Shown in pieces: positions 9,621-19,012 of a stretch of 64,000 bases of DNA. The translations under genes were made by a program, and so were the position numbers. Numbering within the stretch: position 1 is the stretch's first letter; the number at the start of each line of letters is the position of its first letter. The notes under the pieces were generated by a model. It was not told where the DNA came from. It searched no databases and was given only the letters and a program-made list of their open reading frames with translations. The stretch comes from a bacterium (GTDB lineage: Bacteria > Bacillota > Clostridia > Christensenellales > Aristaeellaceae), in contig JAQXJZ010000112.1 of the NCBI GenBank assembly GCA_029009515.1, positions 1-64,000 on the forward strand, read 5' to 3'.

Positions 9621-9752
9621 GTGCGCGTGCGCGGACAGATCCGCAAGGCCGGGGTTGACCAGACCACGCCGCTGGTTCGCCGGCTGTCCTTTGGCATCTA
9701 CAATCAGAAGTGCAAGCCTAACCGCATGCCCATGGACTGGCTGCTGAAATGA
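9621..9752 (+). pseudogene. C-terminal-type relic of a lysophospholipase-like alpha/beta hydrolase
   Basis: 44-codon frame VRVRGQIRKAGVDQTTPLVRRLSFGIYNQKCKPNRMPMDWLLK* resembling the LSFGxYNKxFxPxRTxxDWL segment of Firmicutes lysophospholipase-family hydrolases (from memory). Confidence 0.5.
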
Positions 9753-9761
9753 CAGAGAAAA

Positions 9762-9810
9762 ACAAAACGTCCCGCTTTCCGTGCGATGGAAAGCGGGGCG
9801 TTCTTTGTTG
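9762..9810. terminator. Bidirectional-looking intrinsic terminator
   Basis: aaaacgtcccgctttccgtgcgatggaaagcggggcgttctttg hairpin with A/T flanks between convergent units. Confidence 0.7.
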
Positions 9811-9819
9811 CTTGCTTGT

Positions 9820-10704
9820 TCAGCCGATGCAGCGCGGCAGGCCGTTTTCAAACACGACCTCCTTGCGGGACAGGTACCAGGTTTCGCCCATGTCGGCGCT
9901 GCCCTGATAGAACAGGTGGATGCGTCCGTCGTCATCCTGAAACACATACGGATGGCCGGATTCGCTGCTATTCCACGCCCCGGCCGGGCCACAGGGCAGG
10001 ATGGGTTCGCTGGATACGCGGCGGAAGAACACGCCGTCCTCCGATACCGCACAGCCAATCTGCTGCGGCTTGCAGTTGTAGGACCCGCCGTAGAACAGGT
10101 AGATCTTTCCGTCCACCACCACGGTGGCGGGCGCTTCGATGCACTCGCCTTCCCATTTCAGCTCCGGCGTCAGCAGCGACTGATCCGCTAGCGCCGTCCA
10201 CGCATCCCGGCCAAAGCCGGAGCTCAGATCCGCCCACGCGCCGCCCAGCTTCTGCACGCGCATGTCGTGATCGCGGGTGGCAAAGTACAGGTGCAGCCTG
10301 CCGTGAAACACACACAGGTCGGCGTCGATGGCACGGCCGATGCACCACGTGGCTTTGGGCGCATAGACGGGGTTTTCCGGGTTCTTGGCAAAGTGCAGGC
10401 CATCGGCGGAAAAGGCATGGCAGATGGCGTCGCGCTGGCCGTTGCCGTAGCTCTGGTAGAACAGGTGCACGCAGCCGTCCAGCACGATGACGCCGGGCGC
10501 GGCGATGCCGTGCTGCTCGTAGGGCATCTCCAGCGGCACCTCACCGCAGACCGTCCAGTTGTCCAGATCATCGGAAACGGCGATGCCGATGCCAAAGCGG
10601 TAATCATTGTACCGCTGCGAAAAGTACAGGTAGTATCGGTCGTGGAAACGCACCACGGCGGGATCCTTGGCAAAGTGATTGAGCGCGGCGTGGGTAAACA
10701 GCAC
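9820..10704 (-). CDS. glycoside hydrolase, five-bladed beta-propeller (GH43/GH32-like)
   Basis: FAKDPAVVRFHDRYYLYFSQR, AAPGVIVLDGCVHLFYQSYGNG, IEAPATVVVDGKIYLFYGGS, ESGHPYVFQDDDGRIHLFYQGS. Confidence 0.8.
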   Translation of the reverse strand: MLFTHAALNHFAKDPAVVRFHDRYYLYFSQRYNDYRFGIGIAVSDDLDNWTVCGEVPLEMPYEQHGIAAPGVIVLDGCVHLFYQSYGNGQRDAICHAFSADGLHFAKNPENPVYAPKATWCIGRAIDADLCVFHGRLHLYFATRDHDMRVQKLGGAWADLSSGFGRDAWTALADQSLLTPELKWEGECIEAPATVVVDGKIYLFYGGSYNCKPQQIGCAVSEDGVFFRRVSSEPILPCGPAGAWNSSESGHPYVFQDDDGRIHLFYQGSADMGETWYLSRKEVVFENGLPRCIG

Positions 10705-10770
10705 GGCGATTCCTCCTTGAAATGCGCAACAGGCCGCCGAAGGCAGGTTCGGCGGCCATGTGTATCTGTG

Positions 10771-12186
10771 TCAGATCCTCTTCCACTTGGTGCCCTGGGG
10801 CGTGTCGATGATCTCGATGCCGCGGGCCTTCAGTTCGTCGCGGATGCGGTCGGCTTCGGCGAAGTTCCTGGCCTTCTTGGCGGCGGTACGGGCTTCGATG
10901 AGGCCGTCGATCTCGGGATCGGCAGACGCGGCGGCTTCCTCTTCCTGCTGCTTGCGGATCTTGCCGGCTTCCTCGATGAGGTTGAGGGAGAGCACGTAGT
11001 CGAAATCCTTCAGCGCAGCCAGCTTGGTGGCGTCATTGCACTTGGCCTTGAGCACGTCGTACACGGCGGTGATGGCCAGAGAGGTGTTCAGGTCGTTGTT
11101 GAGGGAGGTGAGGAAGCGCTCCTTCAGCGCGTCAAACGCGGCCTGATCCACTTCGCCGTCTTCCTTGAGGGTGGCGATGCGGGCGATCAGCTTTTCGTAG
11201 GTGGCGGCGGCGTTGTCGAGGTTCTCCCAGGAGAACACCAGATTGCGGCGGTAGTGGCTCTGCAGGCAGAACAGGCGGTACACCATGGGGTTGTAGCCCT
11301 TTTCCTTGAGCAGGCTCACGGTCAGGAACTCGCCCGTGGACTTGCTCATCTTGCCGGTATCCGTGTTCAGGTGATGCACATGGAACCAGTAGTTGCACCA
11401 CTTGTGGCCCAGGTAGCTTTCGGACTGGGCGATTTCGTTGGTGTGGTGGGGGAAGGCGTTGTCGATGCCGCCGCAGTGGATGTCCAGGTCCTCGCCCAGA
11501 TGCTTCATGGAGATGCCGGAGCACTCAATGTGCCAGCCGGGATAGCCCACACCCCAGGGAGAATCCCACTTGAGGGCCTGATCCTCAAACTTGGACTTGG
11601 TGAACCACAGCACGAAGTCGTTCTTGTTGCGCTTGTTGGTGTCCTCTTCCACGCCCTCGCGCACGCCCACGGCCAGATCATCCTCGTCATGGTCGTTGAA
11701 CACGTAGTACTTGTCCAGCGTGGCGGTATCAAAGTACACATTGCCGCCGGCCAGATAGGCCTTGCCCTTTTCAATGAGGGTTTCCACGATGTGGATGTAC
11801 TCGGCAATGCAGTTGGTGGCGGGCTCCACCACGTCCGGGCGCTTGATGTTCAGCGCGTCGCAGTCAGCAAAGAACGCGTCGGTGTAGTACTGGGCAATCT
11901 CCATGACGGTCTTGTTTTCGCGGCGGGCGCCCTTGAGCATCTTGTCCTCGCCGGTGTCGGCGTCGGAGGCCAGGTGGCCCACGTCGGTGATGTTCATCAC
12001 GCGCTTCACATTATAGCCCGCGTAGCGCAGGGACTTTTCCAGAATGTCCTCCATGATGTAGGTGCGCAGGTTGCCGATATGGGCAAAGTGGTACACGGTC
12101 GGGCCGCAGGTGTACATCTTGACGATGTCGGGGGAGTTGGGGGTGAACAGTTCCCTCTTGTGGGATGCGGAATTGTACAGATACAT
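10771..12186 (-). CDS. cysS: cysteine--tRNA ligase
   Basis: MYLYNSASHKRELFTP...VKMYTCGPTVYHFAHIGNLRTYIMEDIL; HIECSGISMKHLGEDLDIHCGG; GKMSKSTGEF; ATG at 12186. Confidence 0.97.
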   Translation of the reverse strand: MYLYNSASHKRELFTPNSPDIVKMYTCGPTVYHFAHIGNLRTYIMEDILEKSLRYAGYNVKRVMNITDVGHLASDADTGEDKMLKGARRENKTVMEIAQYYTDAFFADCDALNIKRPDVVEPATNCIAEYIHIVETLIEKGKAYLAGGNVYFDTATLDKYYVFNDHDEDDLAVGVREGVEEDTNKRNKNDFVLWFTKSKFEDQALKWDSPWGVGYPGWHIECSGISMKHLGEDLDIHCGGIDNAFPHHTNEIAQSESYLGHKWCNYWFHVHHLNTDTGKMSKSTGEFLTVSLLKEKGYNPMVYRLFCLQSHYRRNLVFSWENLDNAAATYEKLIARIATLKEDGEVDQAAFDALKERFLTSLNNDLNTSLAITAVYDVLKAKCNDATKLAALKDFDYVLSLNLIEEAGKIRKQQEEEAAASADPEIDGLIEARTAAKKARNFAEADRIRDELKARGIEIIDTPQGTKWKRI

Positions 12187-12211
12187 GGTGCTGCCTCCTT
12201 GCTGTGCTGGA

Positions 12212-12428
12212 AAAATGAAAACGCCCGCCACTTGTGCCTTCACGGGCATAAGAGGCGGGCGAAGAACGCTCGCGGTTCCACTCTCATTTATCACTCAATC
12301 ATTTGGGTTCGCTCCCGGACGCACTTTCGCAGCCTGCTCATCAGCCGGGCTTTCAGCCCGCGACCCGGCCTCTCTTGGAAAAGCGTTTGCGCTGCTACTC
12401 TTTCCGTTCAACGCGATATGCAGTTACT
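12212..12428 (-). ncRNA. T-box leader upstream of cysS
   Basis: Minus strand has GAGTGGAACCGCG (12271-12283) followed by terminator CGCCCGCC...GGCGGGCG-TTTT (12222-12261); stem-I-like AGAGAGGCCGG region; candidate TGC (Cys) specifier at 12321-12323. Confidence 0.9.
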
Positions 12429-12433
12429 GCCTC

Positions 12434-12463
12434 ATTGTAACGGGTGACTGGGCGGTTTGTCAA
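12434..12463 (-). promoter_or_regulatory. Promoter for T-box/cysS (TTGACA-18-TACAAT)
   Basis: Minus-strand -35 at 12458-12463, -10 at 12434-12439. Confidence 0.6.
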
Positions 12464-12479
12464 GGGGAAGTAAAGCGTG

Positions 12480-12507
12480 TTGACAAGGGGAAATGCTTTG
12501 GTATAAA
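12480..12507 (+). promoter_or_regulatory. Promoter for the GH3 gene (TTGACA-16-TATAAA)
   Basis: ttgacaaggggaaatgctttggtataaa. Confidence 0.65.
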
Positions 12508-12562
12508 ATTCTTGTCAGATTGATACGCTGCGGCACGGCCGCGGCTTTGATGAGGTGAAAAA

Positions 12563-14830
12563 ATGGATATCAAAAAGCTCATTTCTGAAATGACCCTGGA
12601 GGAAAAAGCCTCGCTGCTCAGCGGCCTGGATTTCTGGCACACCAAGCCCGTTGAGCGCCTGGGCATTCCCAGCGTGATGGTGTCCGACGGCCCGCATGGC
12701 CTGCGCAAACAGTCCGATCAGGCGGATCATCTGGGCGTGAACGAGAGCATCAAGGCGGTGTGTATGCCCACCGCCTGCGCCACCGCCGCCAGCTTTGACC
12801 GCGATATGCTGCGTCAGATCGGCGAAGCGGTGGGCGACGCCTGCCAGCATGAGAAGGTGGCGGTCGATCTGGGCCCTGCCGTCAACATCAAGCGCTCGCC
12901 CCTGTGCGGCCGCAACTTTGAATATTTCAGCGAGGATCCCTATCTGGCGGCGGAGCTGTCCACCAGCCTCATCAAGGGCATCCAGAGCCGCAACATCGGC
13001 GTGAGCGTGAAGCACTTTGCCGCCAACAGCCAGGAGCACCGCCGCATGTCCTCCGACAGCGTGGTGGATGAGCGCACCCTGCGCGAAATCTACTATCCCG
13101 CCTTTGAAAGCGCCGTGAAGGACGGCAAGGCCTGGACGGTCATGTGCTCCTACAACCGCTTGAACGGCGAATATGCCTCCCAGCACCGCGGCCTGCTCAC
13201 CGACCTTCTGCGCGGCGAGTGGGGCTTTGACGGCTATGTGGTCAGCGACTGGGGCGCTGTGAGCGACCGCGTGAAGGGCGTGCATGCGGGACTGGATCTG
13301 GAAATGCCCGCTTCCGGCGGCACCAACGACCAGCGTGTGGTGGAAGCCGTGCGCGCGGGCGAGCTGGACGAGAAGGACGTGGATCTGGCTGTGGAGCGCA
13401 TCCTGACCGTGCACAAACGCTACTGGGACAACGCAAAGCCCGATACCCCGTGGGACATGGAAGCCCAGCACGAGCTGGCCCGTCAGCTGGCGGCCGAGTG
13501 CATGGTGCTGCTCAAGAACGAGGACGGCGTGCTGCCCATCGCCCAGGACGAAACCGTGGCCGTCATTGGCCGGTTTGCCAAGGTGCCGCGCTATCAGGGC
13601 GGCGGCAGCAGCCACATCAACAGCTTCAAGGTGGAAAGCCTGCTGGATGCGCTCGAGGGCAATGAGAAGATCACCTATGCGCAGGGCTACGACATCGTGA
13701 CCGAGGAGCCGGACGAAGCCCTGATCGCCGAGGCCGTCGAGGCGGCGAAGAAGGCCGACAAGGCCGTCATTGTGGCCGGCCTGCCGGACAGCTTTGAATC
13801 CGAAGGCTATGACCGCACGCACATGCGCATGCCCGCCTGTCAGGTGGCGCTCATCGAACGCGTGGCCGCCGTCAATCCCAACACCATCGTGGTGCTGTAC
13901 AATGGTTCGCCTGTGGAAATGCCGTGGATCGGCTGCGTGAAGGCCGTTGTGGAAGGCTATCTGGGCGGCCAGGCCGTGGGCGGCGCGACCAAACTGGTGC
14001 TGTGGGGCGATGTGAACCCCTGCGGCCGCCTGCCGGAGAGCTTCCCCATCAAGCTGGAGCACAACCCCAGCTACCTCACCTACGGCGGCGAGGGCGATAC
14101 GGCCATCTACAGCGAGGGCGTGTTTGTGGGCTACCGCTACTATGACAGAAAGTGCATGGACGTGCTGTTCCCCTTCGGCTACGGCCTGAGCTATACCAGC
14201 TACGAGTACAGCAACCTCACCGTGAGCGCTGACAGCATCAGGGATACCGACACGCTGAACGTGACCGTGGACGTCACCAACACCGGCAAGCTGCCCGGCA
14301 AGGAAGTGATGCAGCTGTACGTGGGTGATTGCGAAAGCAGCGTGTTCCGCCCCGTGCGCGAGCTCAAGGGCTTTGAAAAGGTGGCATTGCAGCCCGGCGA
14401 AACCAAGACGGTTTCCTTTACGCTGGGCAAGCGCGCTTTCGCCTACTGGAATGCGGCGCTGCATGACTGGCATGTGGAAAGCGGCGCGTTCACCATTGAA
14501 ATCGGCCGCTCCAGCCGGGATATCGCGCTTAGCAAAACCATCAACGTGGAGAGCACCGTGGAGGTGCCCGCGCACTTCACCGTCAACAGCATCTTTGCCG
14601 ATTTCATGAAGAGCCCCAAGGCCATGGCGGTGCTTGCGCCCATCGTGGAGGAAATGGCGCACGGCATGGGCATGGGCGGCGACAGCGAAACCGCGCAGAG
14701 CGCCATCAGCAGCGAGATGGTGGAAGCCATGGTGCGCTACATGCCGCTGCGCAGCGTGGCCAGCTTCTCCGGCGGAAAGCTGGGCTACAAGGAGCTCAGC
14801 GCGCTGGTGGACATGATCAACAACGCCTGA
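12563..14830 (+). CDS. GH3 beta-glucosidase with C-terminal fibronectin III-like domain
   Basis: SGLDFWHTKPVERLGIPSVMVSDGPHGLRKQ, VKHFAANSQEHRRM, GFDGYVVSDWGAV, FPFGYGLSYTSYEYSNL. Confidence 0.95.
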   Translation: MDIKKLISEMTLEEKASLLSGLDFWHTKPVERLGIPSVMVSDGPHGLRKQSDQADHLGVNESIKAVCMPTACATAASFDRDMLRQIGEAVGDACQHEKVAVDLGPAVNIKRSPLCGRNFEYFSEDPYLAAELSTSLIKGIQSRNIGVSVKHFAANSQEHRRMSSDSVVDERTLREIYYPAFESAVKDGKAWTVMCSYNRLNGEYASQHRGLLTDLLRGEWGFDGYVVSDWGAVSDRVKGVHAGLDLEMPASGGTNDQRVVEAVRAGELDEKDVDLAVERILTVHKRYWDNAKPDTPWDMEAQHELARQLAAECMVLLKNEDGVLPIAQDETVAVIGRFAKVPRYQGGGSSHINSFKVESLLDALEGNEKITYAQGYDIVTEEPDEALIAEAVEAAKKADKAVIVAGLPDSFESEGYDRTHMRMPACQVALIERVAAVNPNTIVVLYNGSPVEMPWIGCVKAVVEGYLGGQAVGGATKLVLWGDVNPCGRLPESFPIKLEHNPSYLTYGGEGDTAIYSEGVFVGYRYYDRKCMDVLFPFGYGLSYTSYEYSNLTVSADSIRDTDTLNVTVDVTNTGKLPGKEVMQLYVGDCESSVFRPVRELKGFEKVALQPGETKTVSFTLGKRAFAYWNAALHDWHVESGAFTIEIGRSSRDIALSKTINVESTVEVPAHFTVNSIFADFMKSPKAMAVLAPIVEEMAHGMGMGGDSETAQSAISSEMVEAMVRYMPLRSVASFSGGKLGYKELSALVDMINNA

Positions 14831-14920
14831 TGAACCGGCATGCGCCGGTGGCTTATCGACCAAGGTACAGAAGAGTCAAGTCCGTCCCACGATCCAAACA
14901 TGACTTTTCCGCAACAAAAC

Positions 14921-14949
14921 AAACCCACCGGTTCAGCCGGTGGGTTTGC
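14921..14949 (+). terminator. Intrinsic terminator after the GH3 gene
   Basis: AAACCCACCGGTTCAGCCGGTGGGTTTG. Confidence 0.8.
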
Positions 14950-15051
14950 TTTGCCTGAAAAAAATGAATATGGTCCGGTGCAGGAAAACGCCGGAAAAAG
15001 GCGAATGGGTAGAGTACATGATTCACTATACGAGAGGCAGGTTATCCCGCT

Positions 15052-17505
15052 ATGAATCTCATCTCTCTCAACGGCGCGTGGCGCATGCGTGAATGCGGCA
15101 CCGAAAACTGGCACGAAGCGCTGGTTCCCGGCTCTGTCTATGCCGACCTGATGCGCGATGGTTCCATGCCCGATCCCTTCTGGCGCAACAATGAGCTGGC
15201 CGCTTTTGACCTGCTCAAAAAGGATTACGAGTACACCCGCACCTTCACCATGACAGACCTTGCGCAGAAGCGCTACGTGCTGCGCTGCCACGGCCTGGAC
15301 ACGCTGGCCCATGTGTTCATCAATGGCGTGAAGGTGGCCTATGTGGAAAATATGCACGTCACCTGGGAATGGGACGTGAAGCAGCTGCTCAAGGCGGGCG
15401 AAAATGAGATTGCGATCCGTTTTGATTCTCCCATCCTCGCAGCTCTGGAACGCTACGACCAGAGCCCCGGCTGGTACTGCACCGACGCCATCCCCGGCTT
15501 CCAGCATGTGCGCAAGACCCACTGCATGTACGGCTGGGACTGGGGCCCCCGACTCCCGGACGCGGGCATCTGGCGCGACATCGAGCTTTTGTGCATCGAT
15601 GAAGCCAAGCTGGACAGCGTTCTGGTTCTGCAGAAGCACGAAGCGGGCAAGGTGACGCTGCAGTTCAAGCCCGAAATCGACGGCTGCGCCGATGGCTGGA
15701 AGGCCGTTGTGACCGCGCCGGACGGCGAAAGCTGGACCGTGGAATCCAAAGACGGCGACGAGGTCGTCATCGAAAACCCGCAGCTTTGGTGGCCCAACGG
15801 CTTTGGCGCTCAGCCTCTGTATACGGTGACCGTCACGGCCTTTGCCAACGGCAAAGCGCAGGATGCCTGGCAGCGCCGCATCGGCCTGCGCACCATGGGC
15901 ATCAGCCGCGAAAAGGATCAGTGGGGCGAGGAATTCTGCCACATTGTCAACGGCGTCAAGGTGTTTGGCATGGGCGCGGATTACATCCCCGAGGACAACA
16001 TCTTCAGCCGCATCACGCCGGAACGCACCCGCAGGCTTCTGGAGGACGCCAAGCTGGCCAACTTCAACGCCGTGCGCGTATGGGGCGGCGGCTACTATCC
16101 GGATGATTTCTTCTATGACATCTGCGACGAGCTGGGCCTGATGGTGTGGCAGGATCTGATGTTCTCCTGCGCCTTCTACGATATGACGCCCGAGTTCGAC
16201 CAGTCCATCCGCCGGGAAACCGCCGACAACGTCAAGCGCCTGCGCCATCACGCATCTCTGGCGCTCATCTGCGGCAACAACGAGATGGAGATGTTCATGG
16301 GTCAGGCGCTGCAGACCACCATGCAGGGCGACTTTGAAACCAACGGCCCCAAGGACTATCACCACTACACCGACTATGTGAAGATGTTTGAGTACGTGCT
16401 GCCCTCCGTGGTGAAGGAGCACGCGCCCCAGACCTTCTGGTGGCCGGCCTCGCCGTCCTCCGGCGGCAACTTTGACGAGCCCAACGCCGAAAACCGCGGC
16501 GATGTGCACTATTGGGAAGTGTGGCACGGCAAAAAGCCCTTCACCGACTACCGCAAGTTCTTCTTCCGCTACGCCTCCGAGTTTGGCTTCCAGTCCTTCC
16601 CGTGCCTGAAGACTGTGGAAGCCTTCACCGAGCCGGAGGACCGCAACGTGTTCTCCCGCGTGATGGAGTACCACCAGCGCAACAAGGCCGCCAACGGCAA
16701 CATTCTGGCCTATCTGGCGCAGACCTACAAGTATCCCGCCACGTTTGACAACCTGCTGTACTGCTCGCAGCTTCTGCAGGCGGACGCCATCCGCTACGGC
16801 GTGGAGCACTGGAGGCGCAACCGCGGCCGCTGCATGGGCGCCATCATCTGGCAGCTCAACGACTGCTGGCCGGTGGCCTCCTGGGCGTCCATCGACTACT
16901 TTGGCCGCTGGAAGGCCATGCATTATGCCGCCAAGCGCTTCTTCGCGCCGGTCATGATCTCCGCCGAGGAAGAGGGCGAGCTGACCCAGCAGCCCAACGT
17001 GATCGACTTCCTGCGCAAGCCCTTTGTGTGCAGCGCCAAGCTCAACGTCGCCAACGAAACCATGGCGGATGTGAAGGGCCTGGTGAAGTGGGCGCTGCGC
17101 GATGCGCACGGCTGCATCGTTCGTTCCGGCGAGCAGGAGCTGGCCATTCCCGCGCTGAGCGCCGCGTGGATGGATGAAATCACCTTTGAAGAAGCGGTGA
17201 CCACCAAGCACTACCTCAGCTATCGCTTCGAAGTGAACGGTGAAACCATCAGCGAAGGCACGGCGCTGTTCTGCGCGCCCAAGCACTTTGAGTTTGTCAA
17301 TCCCAAGCTGCAGGTGCGTCAGGAGGGCGACGAGATTGTGGTAACCGCCAACGCCTTTGCCCGCTTCGTATGCGTGGAGAGCGACGACCCCGATATGCTG
17401 CTCAGCGACAACTACTTCGACCTCAATGCCAGCGAAAAGCGCGTGAAGATCCTGCGCGGCAGCGCCAGCAACCTGCGCGTGCGCAGCGTGTTTGATCTGG
17501 CGTAA
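15052..17505 (+). CDS. GH2 beta-mannosidase-type enzyme
   Basis: LNGAWRMRECGTENWHEALVPGSVYADLMRDGSMPDPFWRNNEL, VRVWGGGYYPDDFFYDICDELGLMVWQDLMFSCAFYD, ICGNNEMEMF, SEFGFQSFP. Confidence 0.93.
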   Translation: MNLISLNGAWRMRECGTENWHEALVPGSVYADLMRDGSMPDPFWRNNELAAFDLLKKDYEYTRTFTMTDLAQKRYVLRCHGLDTLAHVFINGVKVAYVENMHVTWEWDVKQLLKAGENEIAIRFDSPILAALERYDQSPGWYCTDAIPGFQHVRKTHCMYGWDWGPRLPDAGIWRDIELLCIDEAKLDSVLVLQKHEAGKVTLQFKPEIDGCADGWKAVVTAPDGESWTVESKDGDEVVIENPQLWWPNGFGAQPLYTVTVTAFANGKAQDAWQRRIGLRTMGISREKDQWGEEFCHIVNGVKVFGMGADYIPEDNIFSRITPERTRRLLEDAKLANFNAVRVWGGGYYPDDFFYDICDELGLMVWQDLMFSCAFYDMTPEFDQSIRRETADNVKRLRHHASLALICGNNEMEMFMGQALQTTMQGDFETNGPKDYHHYTDYVKMFEYVLPSVVKEHAPQTFWWPASPSSGGNFDEPNAENRGDVHYWEVWHGKKPFTDYRKFFFRYASEFGFQSFPCLKTVEAFTEPEDRNVFSRVMEYHQRNKAANGNILAYLAQTYKYPATFDNLLYCSQLLQADAIRYGVEHWRRNRGRCMGAIIWQLNDCWPVASWASIDYFGRWKAMHYAAKRFFAPVMISAEEEGELTQQPNVIDFLRKPFVCSAKLNVANETMADVKGLVKWALRDAHGCIVRSGEQELAIPALSAAWMDEITFEEAVTTKHYLSYRFEVNGETISEGTALFCAPKHFEFVNPKLQVRQEGDEIVVTANAFARFVCVESDDPDMLLSDNYFDLNASEKRVKILRGSASNLRVRSVFDLA

Positions 17506-17513
17506 CATTTCAC

Positions 17514-17545
17514 GAGAACGGCAGTCTTGTGCTGCCGTTCTCTTT
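17514..17545 (+). terminator. Terminator/hairpin after the GH2 gene
   Basis: GAGAACGGCAG-tcttgtg-CTGCCGTTCTC-TTTG. Confidence 0.65.
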
Positions 17546-17564
17546 GCGAAAGGAAAGACGTACC

Positions 17565-18968
17565 ATGCACCGCTCAAGCGGGTTTCCCTGGAAGGGGTTT
17601 CTGAAACGAATCGCAGTCATCGCCATTCCGGTGGCGCTGCAGAACCTGCTGACCACCACCGGCAGCATGGTGGATACCATGATGATTGCGCCGCTGGGCG
17701 AGAACACCGTGGGCGCCATCGGCCTGTGCGCGCAGTTTTCGTCGCTCATGTTCAGCGGCTACTGGGGCTTTGTGGGCGGCGGCATGCTGTTCTTTGCCCA
17801 GTACTACGGCGCGAAGGATGACGACGGCATCGACCGCTCCTATGGCATCACCTTAAGCTGCATGATGACGGTGGCCTTCACCTTTGCCGCGCTTGCGCTG
17901 CTGGCCCCGGAGTGGGTCATGCGCGTGTATACGGACAAGGCGGCCATTCAGGAAATTGGCGTGCAGTACCTGCGCGTGATCGGCTTTGCCTATCCGCTGC
18001 AGATTTTCTCCATGGCCATGAGCGCGCTTCTGCGCTCCACGGAGCGCGTGCGTATCCCGTTCTATGCGGCCATCGCCTCCGTGTTTACCAATATTGCGCT
18101 CAACTGGGTGTTCATCTACGGCCGGTTTGGACTGCCGGCCATGGGCGTGCGCGGCGCAGCGCTGGCCACGGTGTGCGCGGCGTTTGTGAATGCTGCGGTC
18201 ATCCTGCTGTGCGCACGCGCGCAGAAGTACCCCTACCTGTTCCATTTCCGCAAGCACTTCCGCTGGAGCAAGGCGGCCATCGCCCTGTATCTGCAGCGCT
18301 GCTTTCCCATCATCTGCAACGAAGTGATGATCGGCGTGGCCAACATGGTCATCAACATGGTGCTGGGCCGCCAGAGCGAGCAGGCCATCGCCGCCACGGC
18401 GGTGTTCCGCACGCTGGAAGGCCTGGTAATCGGCTTCTTCGCCGGGTTCTCCAATGCCGCCTCCGTGCTGGTGGGCACCAGCGTGGGCGCTGGCGAACTG
18501 GAAACCGCCTACGAGCGCGCCAAGAGGCTGGTGTATCTGTGCGGCAGCTGCATCTTTGTGGTGTGCATTGCGCTGCTTTCGGTGCACAAGCCGCTTTTGA
18601 CCGCCATGAGCCTTTCGGGCGAATCCTTCCGCATCGGCGTGGGTATGCTGACCATTTACTGCGTGGCGGCGGTTATCCGCATGTGCAACTGGACGCAGAA
18701 CGACACCTATCGCTCCGCAGGCGACGCCACCTTTGGCACGGTGCTGGAAATTGTGTTCATGTACGCGCTGGTGCTGCCCTGCGTATGCCTGAGCGGCCTG
18801 TACTTCAAGGCTCCGTATCTGCTCATCTTTGCCTGCTGCTACATCGACGAGCCCATCCGTTTTGTGCTGATGCAGCGTCATATGTATTCCGGCAAATGGG
18901 TGCGCCCCGTAACGCCGGAAGGGCAGGCGGCGCTGCCGGCATTCAGAGAGCGCAGAAAAAAGAAATAG
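17565..18968 (+). CDS. MATE family efflux transporter
   Basis: MHRSSGFPWKGFLKRIAVIAIPVALQNLLTTTGSMVDTMMIAPLGENTVGAIGL; ~12 TM; ATG 17565 preceded by AAAGGA. Confidence 0.92.
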   Translation: MHRSSGFPWKGFLKRIAVIAIPVALQNLLTTTGSMVDTMMIAPLGENTVGAIGLCAQFSSLMFSGYWGFVGGGMLFFAQYYGAKDDDGIDRSYGITLSCMMTVAFTFAALALLAPEWVMRVYTDKAAIQEIGVQYLRVIGFAYPLQIFSMAMSALLRSTERVRIPFYAAIASVFTNIALNWVFIYGRFGLPAMGVRGAALATVCAAFVNAAVILLCARAQKYPYLFHFRKHFRWSKAAIALYLQRCFPIICNEVMIGVANMVINMVLGRQSEQAIAATAVFRTLEGLVIGFFAGFSNAASVLVGTSVGAGELETAYERAKRLVYLCGSCIFVVCIALLSVHKPLLTAMSLSGESFRIGVGMLTIYCVAAVIRMCNWTQNDTYRSAGDATFGTVLEIVFMYALVLPCVCLSGLYFKAPYLLIFACCYIDEPIRFVLMQRHMYSGKWVRPVTPEGQAALPAFRERRKKK

Positions 18969-19012
18969 CCAAGAAACAGCAGCTGGTCACGGATCAGCTG
19001 CTGTTTTTGGCT
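18967..19012 (+). terminator. Long terminator hairpin overlapping the MATE stop region
   Basis: AGCCAAGAAACAGCAGCTG...CAGCTGCTGTTTTTGGCT. Confidence 0.75.

Noticed and set aside
10267-12447. 726-aa plus-strand ORF over cysS
   Set aside because: Antisense shadow of cysS and its T-box leader.
14840-15055. 71-aa ORF between the GH3 and GH2 genes
   Set aside because: Runs through a terminator hairpin and has no recognisable domain.
14785-17577. 930-aa minus-strand ORF opposite the GH2 gene
   Set aside because: Shadow ORF with low-complexity H/G/A/V composition; the plus strand encodes a convincing beta-mannosidase.
18967-19012. Stop-embedded palindrome like those of livF/nagZ at the MATE gene
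   Set aside because: It is an ordinary U-tract terminator beginning at the stop, so I did not count it in the unusual set.
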